31,387 nucleotides of DNA, from contig CABSMV010000003.1 in NCBI GenBank assembly GCA_902478935.1, forward strand, positions 1 to 31,387, read 5' to 3'. The position numbers and the translations under genes were made by a program. Under the pieces are notes generated by a model that saw nothing but the letters and a program-made list of their open reading frames with translations, was not told the DNA's origin and did no database searches. The DNA comes from an uncultured Collinsella sp. (GTDB lineage: Bacteria > Actinomycetota > Coriobacteriia > Coriobacteriales > Coriobacteriaceae). Positions within the stretch are counted from its first letter, which is position 1, and each line of letters starts with the position of its first letter. This document shows positions 1 through 6,515 of this stretch, piece by piece.

Positions 1-17
1 ATGTGTATAAGAGACAG
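1..17. other. Nextera transposase adapter remnant (left end)
   Basis: The first 17 bases, atgtgtataagagacag, match the 3' part of the Tn5/Nextera mosaic-end adapter. They are library sequence, not genome. The apparent ATG start of the first reading frame lies inside this adapter and should be ignored. Confidence 0.97.
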
Positions 18-303
18 CAACATCGACAACCTCGAGATTAACCTGGCTACCTACCAGGTGACGCTCGATAACGAGCCCATCGATCTGACGCTGATGGAGT
101 ACTCGCTGCTGAGCTTTTTGGCGACGCATCCCAACCGTGCCTACAGCCGCGAGGTGCTGCTGCACCGCGTGTGGGGCTTTGAGTACTGCGGCGGCACGCG
201 CACCGTCGACGTGCACATTCGACGCATCCGCTCCAAGGTGGGCCCGCAAATCGCGGCACACATCACCACCGTCCGCGGCGTTGGTTATCTGTTTAAGGAT
301 TAG
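18..303 (+). CDS. Response regulator, OmpR/PhoB family, C-terminal DNA-binding part (5' truncated)
   Basis: This is the last 95 or so residues of a two-component response regulator. The visible part is the winged-helix effector domain: a beta-sheet lead-in, the LMEYSLLSFLATHPNRAYSR helices, the VWG turn, the recognition helix around TRTVDVHIRRIRSKV, and the closing wing TTVRGVGYLF, all typical of the OmpR/PhoB family. The receiver domain with the phospho-accepting Asp is missing because the contig starts in adapter sequence. The frame is open from the first genomic base, and the residues before it (MCIRD) are adapter-derived. The target genes cannot be told. HtrA follows on the same strand after about 200 bp and a terminator-like hairpin, so co-transcription is not evident. 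Family assignment is secure; the specific regulator is unknown. Confidence 0.9.
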
Positions 304-307
304 ATTT

Positions 308-340
308 CCACCACAAAGGGGACAGGCACCATTGTGGTGG
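308..340. repeat. GGGGACAGG-core hairpin repeat, copy 1
   Basis: Inverted repeat with arms ccaccacaa and ttgtggtgg around a ggggacaggcacc core, starting five bases after the response-regulator stop and followed by TTTT. It belongs to the family also seen at 14151, 15736, 16698 and 28150. Its position suggests it may also act as a terminator. Confidence 0.8.
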
Positions 341-457
341 TTTTGCCGCAGGCCGGGTCCTTTTGGGCCTGCAACAGAACTTAAGCCTTCCTAAAAGATT
401 GCGTTCTCATACACGTTCGCCCGCATATTGGGGTACAACTCAACGTGAACAATGATG

Positions 458-484
458 GCCCGCCACATGTTTGGCGGGCTTTTG
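458..484 (+). terminator. Rho-independent terminator or attenuator upstream of htrA
   Basis: Perfect 8-bp stem gcccgcca (458-465) and tggcgggc (472-479) with a 6-base loop, followed by a short T run. It lies 25 bp before the htrA start, so it could end upstream transcription or act in the htrA leader. The possible TTG start at 471 lies inside this hairpin, which argues against the longer HtrA reading. Confidence 0.65.
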
Positions 485-509
485 GGTATTTGACGAAAGG
501 ATCGCAGCC

Positions 510-1970
510 ATGAGCGAGAACGATTCCCAGCGTCCCCAGGATGCGGGCAACGCTGGCGAGACCCAGCAGCAGCCGCGCGTGCAGGTGGAGTCGACGCCTG
601 CCGACGGCAACATTCCCTACGTGCAGGCCTACGACACGCAGACCGGCAAGCCGCTGGGCGGCCAACAGGTCGTGAACAAGCACACGGTGGTCAAGACCAA
701 GACCAAAAAGCTGCCGATCTTTATTACGGCGCTCGCCGGCTGCGCATGCGGTGCCCTGCTGGTCATCGCGCTCATTATGAGCGGCACGCTCAACATTGGC
801 GGCGGAAAGAATGCCGTGACGGCGGGCGCTTCGGGTTCGTCGACGCAAAAGATTACGATTGATTCCGAGGACACCACGCTGGCCGAGGCCGTTTCTGCCA
901 AGGCGTTGCCCTCCGTCGTTTCCATTACCGCCACCTCGAGCGGTAGCCAGGACAATACGCTTTCGCAGTCTGCCGACGAGTCGGATGGTTCGGGCAGCGT
1001 CGGTTCGGGCGTTGTGCTCGATACCGAGGGCCACATCCTCACCAACAACCACGTGGTCGATGGTTACGACCAGTACGTGGTGACCATGGACGACGGAACC
1101 ACGTACGAGGCCGAGTTCGTGGGCAACGATGCTTCGAGCGACCTAGCCGTCATCAAACTCAAGGATGCTGACGCCTCCAAGCTCACGCCGATTGAGATTG
1201 GTGATTCCTCCAAGCTCAACGTGGGCGAGTGGGTCATGGCAATCGGCTCGCCGTTCGGCAACGAGCAGTCTGTCTCCACGGGTATTGTGTCGGCGCTGTA
1301 TCGCTCCACGGCCATGAGCTCTACCAGCGGTAACACCATCTACGCCAACATGATCCAGACCGATGCCGCCATCAACCCGGGCAACTCCGGTGGCGCGCTC
1401 GTCAACGACAACGGCGAACTCGTGGGCATCAACTCGCTCATCGAGAGCTACTCGGGCTCCAGCTCGGGCGTGGGTTTTGCCATTCCGGTTAACTACGCCA
1501 AGGACATTGCCGACCAGATCATCGACGGCAAGACGCCGGTGCATCCGTACCTAGGCGCTACGCTTTCGAGCGTCAACGCGCTCAACGCCCGCACCAACAA
1601 GCTAAGCACTGATAGCGGCGCGTATGTGGCGAGCGTCGTTGAGGATGGCCCTGCTGCCAAGGCCGGCATCCAGGAGGGCGATGTCATTACCAAGCTGGGC
1701 GACGACGAGATTACGAGTGCCGATGGCCTGATCATTGCGCTGCGCAGCCACGAGGTGGGCGAGAAGGTCGAGATCACGCTCATGCGCGGCAAGGACGAGA
1801 AGAAGGTCACGGTTGAGTTGGGCTCTGACGAGGAGCTGCAGAGCCAGCAGCAGGATGACAGCGCGACCGACACCGGCAACGGCGGTATTACCGACGAGCA
1901 GCTGCGCCAGTATCTGGAGGAGCTGCTGGGCCAGCAGGGCCAGGGTCAAGGCTACGGTCAGGGCTACTAG
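510..1970 (+). CDS. htrA: HtrA/DegP-like serine protease, membrane anchored, with PDZ domain
   Basis: Trypsin-like quality-control protease of the cell envelope, 486 residues. Order of parts: a polar cytoplasmic N-terminus rich in Gln and Asp; one membrane segment at about residues 70-93; an extracellular protease domain with catalytic His181 (TNNHVVDG), Asp211 (SSDLAVIK) and Ser293 (GNSGGALVN); one PDZ domain from about residue 350 to 455; and a Gln/Gly-rich tail ending GQGYGQGY. A single N-terminal anchor plus one PDZ is the usual plan for Gram-positive HtrA. The ATG at 510 was chosen because GAAAGG precedes it by 9 bases; the in-frame TTG at 471 lies in a hairpin. It is apparently monocistronic, with a strong terminator 28 bp after the stop. 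Substrates and regulation are not visible, although a response regulator lies upstream. Confidence 0.95.
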   Translation: MSENDSQRPQDAGNAGETQQQPRVQVESTPADGNIPYVQAYDTQTGKPLGGQQVVNKHTVVKTKTKKLPIFITALAGCACGALLVIALIMSGTLNIGGGKNAVTAGASGSSTQKITIDSEDTTLAEAVSAKALPSVVSITATSSGSQDNTLSQSADESDGSGSVGSGVVLDTEGHILTNNHVVDGYDQYVVTMDDGTTYEAEFVGNDASSDLAVIKLKDADASKLTPIEIGDSSKLNVGEWVMAIGSPFGNEQSVSTGIVSALYRSTAMSSTSGNTIYANMIQTDAAINPGNSGGALVNDNGELVGINSLIESYSGSSSGVGFAIPVNYAKDIADQIIDGKTPVHPYLGATLSSVNALNARTNKLSTDSGAYVASVVEDGPAAKAGIQEGDVITKLGDDEITSADGLIIALRSHEVGEKVEITLMRGKDEKKVTVELGSDEELQSQQQDDSATDTGNGGITDEQLRQYLEELLGQQGQGQGYGQGY

Positions 1971-1997
1971 CGAGCCGTATTGCACATATCGAAGCCA

Positions 1998-2038
1998 GAG
2001 GGGCTGTCCCATCAACGCGGGACAGCTCCTCTTTTCTT
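1998..2038 (+). terminator. Terminator after htrA
   Basis: Thirteen-base arms (1998-2010 and 2019-2031, one G-U pair) enclose an 8-base loop and are followed by ttttctt. This is a textbook rho-independent terminator for htrA. Confidence 0.92.
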
Positions 2039-2040
2039 AT

Positions 2041-2071
2041 TGATCCGTTGGGGACGGAGGAAAACGGATCA
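2041..2071. repeat. Hairpin repeat, stem variant with GGGGACGG core
   Basis: Perfect 9-bp arms tgatccgtt (2041-2049) and aacggatca (2063-2071) flank a ggggacggagga loop. The loop resembles the GGGGACAGG core of the ccaccac repeats, but the stem sequence is different. Confidence 0.6.
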
Positions 2072-2106
2072 CTTGGGGCTGACAAGAGGCCTGGTTCGTA
2101 ATGGTC

Positions 2107-2308
2107 TGGACAGTTAGTTCAGATACGTATAAATCTGGGGCAGCTTGGGATGCGTTTTGAGCAATTTTGATTGGGATGGGGCTCGAATGGGTGTTTGGAA
2201 GGGAGAGCGGGACGTTTACATGGTCTCGAGGAGCCCAAATTAGTTGAAACAGGGGTGTTCGTGCCTGATTCAGCTCTAGGATTTATACGTATCTGAACTA
2301 ACTGTCCA
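2107..2308. mobile_element. MITE-like element with 29-bp terminal inverted repeats
   Basis: Perfect 29-bp inverted repeats at 2107-2135 and 2280-2308, beginning tggacagttagttcagatac on the left and its exact complement on the right, surround a 144-bp interior with no credible gene. GGTCTGG occurs at 2103-2109 and 2313-2319, close to both ends, and may be a target-site duplication, although the left copy overlaps the repeat by three bases. The interior holds a smaller pairing (gggctcga with tcgaggagccc). The structure fits a non-autonomous transposable element or a large hairpin RNA. No related transposase is in the window. Confidence 0.55.
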
Positions 2309-2352
2309 CCCCGGTCTGGCGGCTGCCGATTCGGTGCGGTTCGAAAGGGCTA

Positions 2353-2381
2353 TTCGACCCCATTGCGACCGGTGGTACTCT
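2353..2381 (+). promoter_or_regulatory. Probable ligA promoter
   Basis: TTCGAC (2353-2358) and TACTCT (2376-2381) are separated by 17 bp, about 35 bp before the ligA start. The match to the housekeeping sigma consensus is moderate. Confidence 0.45.
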
Positions 2382-2416
2382 AGTATCCGTTTGAAATCGA
2401 GCGAAGGAGTGCTGCT

Positions 2417-4645
2417 ATGGAGCAATCGAGCCTGTTTGGTGACGGTGTGGACATCGATACCGAAACGCCCGCGAGCGCGGATGCCACCGCACCGGTCGAC
2501 GCCCGTGCCCAGGCGGCAGCGCGTGCGGCCGAGCTGCGCCACGAGCTCGATTACCACGCCTATCGCTACTACATGCTCGATGCGCCCGAGATCACGGACG
2601 CCGCCTTCGACAAAATGCTCGTTGAGCTGCAGGAAATCGAGGCGACCTACCCCGACCTGGTGACGCCCGACAGCTATACCCAGCGCGTGGGCGGCTACGT
2701 GAGCGAGCAGTTTACGCCGGTCACGCACATGGCGCGCATGTATTCCATGGACGATGCCATGGATCTGGACGAGCTCGCCGCATGGCTCCAGCGCACCGAG
2801 GATGCACTCGGTGCCGGCAGCGTCACCTATACCTGCGAGCTAAAGATTGACGGCCTGGGCGTCGCGCTTACCTATCAAAACGGCACCTTTGTGCGCGCCG
2901 CCACGCGCGGCGATGGCACCACGGGCGAGGACGTGTCGCTCAACGTGCGCACCATCAAGGATGTGCCCATGCACCTGTCCGAGCCGGCGCTCGCTCACAT
3001 GGGCGCCGACCGCGAGCGCACCATTGAGGTGCGCGGCGAGGTCTACATGCCTAAGGGCAGCTTTGTTCGTCTGAACGACGAGGCCGATGCCGAGGGTCGC
3101 GACCCCTTCGCCAACCCGCGCAACGCTGCCGCCGGCAGCCTGCGCCAAAAGGACCCCAAGATCACGGCACGCCGCGATCTTGCCACCTTTATCTATGCCA
3201 TCGCCGATACCGATCCGCTGCACGTCCACAGCCAGCGCGAGTTCCTCGACTGGCTGCGCAACGCTGGCTTTAGCGTCAACCCTAACGTTGCCCGTTGCGC
3301 CACGCCCGCCGAGGTCCACGAGTTCTGTGCCCAGGCGCTTGAGTACCGCGGTGACCTGGACTACGACATCGACGGCGTGGTCGTAAAGGTCGACAGCTTC
3401 CAGCAGCAGCTCGACCTGGGCTTTACTGCCCGCGCGCCGCGCTGGGCCATTGCCTTTAAGTTTCCGCCCGAGGAAAAGCAGACCATCCTGCGCGAAATCC
3501 GCATCCAGGTGGGCCGCACCGGTGTGCTCACGCCGGTCGCCGAGTTCGACCCGGTGACGGTCGCCGGCTCCACCATCGCGCGCGCCACGCTGCACAACAT
3601 CGACGAGATCCGCCGCAAAAACGTGCGCGAGGGCGACACTATCATCGTGCACAAGGCGGGCGACGTGATCCCCGAGGTCGTGGGTCCGGTGCTCGATAAG
3701 CGCCCGGCCGACAGCGTTGACTGGCACATGCCCGAGGTCTGCCCCGTGTGCGGCAGCCCCGTGGTCCACGAGGATGGCGAGGTGGCCTACCGCTGCGTCT
3801 CCATCGACTGCCCCGCGCAGCTCAAGGAGCGCCTGCTCCACTGGGTGAGCCGCGGCTGCATGGACGTCGACGGCCTGGGTGACGAGATCGTCGACAAGAT
3901 GATCGCTGCCGGGCTGATTCACGATGTCGCGGACTTCTACCAGCTCACGGTCGATGACATCGCAGGCCTGGACACGGGGCGTACCTATGCCAGCTCCAAC
4001 AGCAAAAAGGGCGTCAAGAAGGGCGACCCCATTCCGGTAGGCCTCAAGACGGCTGAGAAAATCATCGTCGAGCTCAACAAGTCCAAGAGCCAGCCGCTCG
4101 GTCGCGTGCTGTTTGCCCTGGGCATCCGCCACGTGGGCAAGAGTGTGGGTGAGGTCATCGCCGAACGATTCCTGTCGATTGACAAACTTATCTTGGCGAG
4201 CGAAGAGGACATCGCCGAGTGCGAGGGCATCGGTCCCAAGATCGCGGCGAGCGTCAAGCAGTTCCTGGCCGTGCCCGAAAACCTTGCCGTGCTGGAGCGC
4301 CTGCGTCAGGCGGGCCTGTCGCTCGAGGTCGACCTGGGCGCCGCGCACGCGCAAGCCGCAGCCGACGCTGGCGTGGCGGGCGAGCTCGCCGACGCACAGC
4401 CGCTTGCGGGTTTGACCTTCGTGCTCACCGGCACGCTCGTCAACCGCACGCGCGACGAGGCAGGCGCGGCGCTCAAGGTGCTTGGTGCCAAGGTCTCGGG
4501 CAGTGTTTCAAAGAAGACGAGCTATCTAGTCGCCGGCCCCAAAGCGGGCTCCAAGCTCACCAAGGCCGAGCAGCTGGGTGTGCCCGTGTTGGATGAGGAC
4601 GCACTCGAGCAGATCTTAGCTACTGGTCAGGTGCCGGAGGCGTAA
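2417..4645 (+). CDS. ligA: NAD-dependent DNA ligase LigA
   Basis: Seals nicks in duplex DNA using NAD+ during replication and repair. The 742 residues follow the LigA order: N-terminal Ia domain, the adenylation domain with catalytic Lys143 in CELKIDG, the OB fold (around RTGVLTPVAEFDPV), a four-cysteine zinc finger (CPVCG then CVSIDCP), helix-hairpin-helix repeats and a C-terminal BRCT domain (LTGTLVNRTRDEA to the end). It is longer than the usual 670 or so residues: there is a polar N-terminal lead-in of about 35 residues and a basic insertion near residues 518-540 (SSNSKKGVKKGD) between the zinc finger and the helix-hairpin-helix part. The start at 2417 is supported by AAGGAG seven bases upstream. 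The stop overlaps the start of the next small gene. Confidence 0.98.
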   Translation: MEQSSLFGDGVDIDTETPASADATAPVDARAQAAARAAELRHELDYHAYRYYMLDAPEITDAAFDKMLVELQEIEATYPDLVTPDSYTQRVGGYVSEQFTPVTHMARMYSMDDAMDLDELAAWLQRTEDALGAGSVTYTCELKIDGLGVALTYQNGTFVRAATRGDGTTGEDVSLNVRTIKDVPMHLSEPALAHMGADRERTIEVRGEVYMPKGSFVRLNDEADAEGRDPFANPRNAAAGSLRQKDPKITARRDLATFIYAIADTDPLHVHSQREFLDWLRNAGFSVNPNVARCATPAEVHEFCAQALEYRGDLDYDIDGVVVKVDSFQQQLDLGFTARAPRWAIAFKFPPEEKQTILREIRIQVGRTGVLTPVAEFDPVTVAGSTIARATLHNIDEIRRKNVREGDTIIVHKAGDVIPEVVGPVLDKRPADSVDWHMPEVCPVCGSPVVHEDGEVAYRCVSIDCPAQLKERLLHWVSRGCMDVDGLGDEIVDKMIAAGLIHDVADFYQLTVDDIAGLDTGRTYASSNSKKGVKKGDPIPVGLKTAEKIIVELNKSKSQPLGRVLFALGIRHVGKSVGEVIAERFLSIDKLILASEEDIAECEGIGPKIAASVKQFLAVPENLAVLERLRQAGLSLEVDLGAAHAQAAADAGVAGELADAQPLAGLTFVLTGTLVNRTRDEAGAALKVLGAKVSGSVSKKTSYLVAGPKAGSKLTKAEQLGVPVLDEDALEQILATGQVPEA

Positions 4646-4824
4646 TGGATATAGAGAATCGCAATTGCTCGCAGGCGGAAGGGCGCACGAAGCACGCCCA
4701 AGGGCAGGCAAAAGAGCACCTGATGGCGCGAATTCGCATTGCGGAACGTGAGCGCTTGGCAGGTGTGTCTCGCGATGCTTTTGAGGCGTTGACCGAGCTG
4801 GAGACGAGGCTCGGTCTAGCCTAG
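4645..4824 (+). CDS. Small hypothetical protein (59 aa) translationally coupled to ligA
   Basis: A 59-residue reading frame whose ATG shares a base with the ligA stop (TAATG), with GGAGG four bases before it, an arrangement that suggests translational coupling. The product begins MDIENRNCSQAEGRTKHAQG and ends ERLAGVSRDAFEALTELETR followed by LGLA. It looks soluble and mostly helical, with charged residues and no membrane segment. The second half resembles in style the C-terminal helices of small type II antitoxins, but there is no DNA-binding region and no toxin gene next to it. It may be a ligA-linked lineage-specific gene or an antitoxin remnant. The function is unknown. Confidence 0.6.
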   Translation: MDIENRNCSQAEGRTKHAQGQAKEHLMARIRIAERERLAGVSRDAFEALTELETRLGLA

Positions 4825-4910
4825 CGATACAGGCACCGTGATCTGCGTCACGTAGGTTGTGGGATCGTCGCTGATGATGTCGTCGATGGGGGCGATTTCG
4901 CGTTGCCCCG

Positions 4911-6257
4911 CTACGCTGCCAACTTGTCAAAAGCCCCGCGCCGGTTGAGCACGGTAAACGCGACAACGCAAATGACCGCCGACAAAATCGATCCGCACGG
5001 CGAGGCGATGCCCATGGGAAACAACGTATCGGAATAGGCATTCGACAGCAGCCACGCACCGGGCACGCGAATGAGCGCCACGGCCAGCACGTTGTGCGCA
5101 AAGCCGATGTAGCTCTTGCCATACGCAGCGAAAAAGCCGCTAAAGCAAATGTGGATGCCGGCAAAGATTGCGTCGAAAATATAGCTGCGCATATAGCCGG
5201 TACCGGCCGCGACTACTGCGGCGTCCTTGGCAAAAAAGCCGATAAACGCCGGTGCCACCAGCCACATCAGCACCGTGATCAGGCAGCCGTACACCACCGA
5301 GATCGTCATGGCGTCCTTGAGTACCTGACGTGCGCGGTCGCCCTTGCCCGCACCGGCATTTTGCGCCGTGAGCGCGCTGACGGTGGCGCCCATGGAGCTC
5401 GGCACAATGAACAAGAAGCTGATCATCTTCTCGACCAGGCCCACGGCGGCGGCGTCGACCAAGCCGCGGTGGTTGGCGATGACGGTGATAAACATAAACG
5501 CCACCTGGATGCAGCCGTCCTGCACGGCCACGGGCACGCCGATCTTAAGAATACTGCCGAGCACCTCGGGCTGGGGGCGCAGGTCGCTGCGCTTAACGTG
5601 GATGTTCGTGCGGCGGCTCTTAAGCCACACGAGCGCGAGGGCAACGCTGGCTGTCTGCGCGGTCACCGTGCCGAGTGCCGCGCCCACGGGGCCGAGCCCC
5701 ATGTGCCCGATAAACAGAAAATCGAGCGCGATGTTGATGATGCATGCCACGCCGATCACGTACATAGGCGAGCGCGAATCGCCCAGCCCGCGAAAGATGG
5801 CCGAGAGAATGTTGTACGCGGCGATGCATGGAATGCCGATAAAGCAAATGCGCAGGTAGGCGGCGGTGCCTTCGACTGCCTCGGCCGGCGTGCCAATGAG
5901 TGTCACGATCTGCGGGCACAGTGCGAGCAGGACAGCGGCCAGCACCACCGAGACACCCATAAAGAGCGTAATGGTGTTGCCGATGGCGGTCTCGGCGCGG
6001 TCAAACCGGCGTGAACCCACAGCGTGGCCGACGATGACCGTCGTTCCCATGGCCAGGCCCACGAGCGCCACGGTAATCATATAGAGCGTCTGCGCGCCAT
6101 TTGCCACGGCGGTGATGCCGGCGGCGCCGCTAAACTGCCCCATCATGTACAGGTCGGCCATGCCGTAGAGCATCTGCAAAAAGTACGAGAGCATATAGGG
6201 CAGGGCAAAGACCGCGATGGTCTTAAGGACATTGCCGCGTGTGAGGTCGTGTTCCAT
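4911..6257 (-). CDS. MATE family multidrug/cation exporter
   Basis: Integral membrane antiporter of the MATE (NorM/DinF-like) family, expected to export drugs or other organic cations using a Na+ or H+ gradient. The 448 residues form about 12 hydrophobic segments in two homologous halves; the N-terminus (GNVLKTIAVFALPYMLSYFL, then MADLYMMGQF) and the loop GLGDSRSPMYV are characteristic of the family. Length is normal. The ATG at 6257 gives the expected N-terminus directly before the first helix; its ribosome site is weak (AGAAAG). It is divergent from the ABC exporter genes. A promoter with a palindrome in a 19-bp spacer lies just upstream, which suggests MerR-type control. The substrate cannot be told from sequence. 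Confidence 0.94.
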   Translation of the reverse strand: MEHDLTRGNVLKTIAVFALPYMLSYFLQMLYGMADLYMMGQFSGAAGITAVANGAQTLYMITVALVGLAMGTTVIVGHAVGSRRFDRAETAIGNTITLFMGVSVVLAAVLLALCPQIVTLIGTPAEAVEGTAAYLRICFIGIPCIAAYNILSAIFRGLGDSRSPMYVIGVACIINIALDFLFIGHMGLGPVGAALGTVTAQTASVALALVWLKSRRTNIHVKRSDLRPQPEVLGSILKIGVPVAVQDGCIQVAFMFITVIANHRGLVDAAAVGLVEKMISFLFIVPSSMGATVSALTAQNAGAGKGDRARQVLKDAMTISVVYGCLITVLMWLVAPAFIGFFAKDAAVVAAGTGYMRSYIFDAIFAGIHICFSGFFAAYGKSYIGFAHNVLAVALIRVPGAWLLSNAYSDTLFPMGIASPCGSILSAVICVVAFTVLNRRGAFDKLAA

Positions 6258-6297
6258 GGGCGGGGCTTTCTGGCTTGGTTCGTTTAGCTACCAGTGT

Positions 6298-6328
6298 AGT
6301 GAAAACCCTACAACGATTGTAGAGTCAA
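6298..6328 (-). promoter_or_regulatory. Candidate MerR-type promoter of the MATE gene
   Basis: On the minus strand TTGACT (complement of 6323-6328) and TTCACT (complement of 6298-6303) are 19 bp apart. The spacer contains the perfect palindrome ctacaa-cga-ttgtag (6308-6322 on the plus strand). Overlong spacers with a central palindrome are the hallmark of promoters activated by MerR-family regulators. No merR gene is in the window. Confidence 0.45.
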
Positions 6329-6363
6329 GCTTTGTGTTGACGCCGGAGCGAAAAAGTCTCGCG

Positions 6364-6387
6364 CACCATTATTCCGAGTGAATATGG
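6364..6387. promoter_or_regulatory. Operator-like site in the MATE/ABC divergent region
   Basis: caccattattc is repeated exactly at 6451-6461. Here it forms an imperfect dyad ccattattc-cgagt-gaatatgg. The shared half-site suggests one regulator binding both places. Confidence 0.35.
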
Positions 6388-6446
6388 ACACACATCACGA
6401 GAACTCGCCGCCGGCGCTAACCTTGCAGAAAACGATTTCGGAATAC

Positions 6447-6474
6447 TTGACACCATTATTCGGCGCGCAATAAT
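6447..6474 (+). promoter_or_regulatory. Promoter and overlapping operator of the ABC exporter operon
   Basis: TTGACA (6447-6452) and AATAAT (6469-6474) are 16 bp apart, a near-consensus housekeeping promoter. A perfect dyad attatt-N8-aataat (6455-6474) fills the spacer and covers the -10 box, as expected for a repressor site such as that of a MarR- or TetR-type regulator. Confidence 0.55.
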
Positions 6475-6515
6475 ACGTGCGTTTGCGAACAACGTTTGAT
6501 GGGGGTTGAACCTGC

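Noticed and set aside
471..509. TTG start giving a longer HtrA
   Set aside because: It lies inside a terminator-like hairpin; the ATG at 510 has a good ribosome site.
2840..4354. 504-residue open frame on the minus strand inside ligA
   Set aside because: Shadow of a GC-rich gene in the opposite frame: no ribosome site, His/Val/Asp-rich product without family features, and full overlap with an unmistakable ligA.
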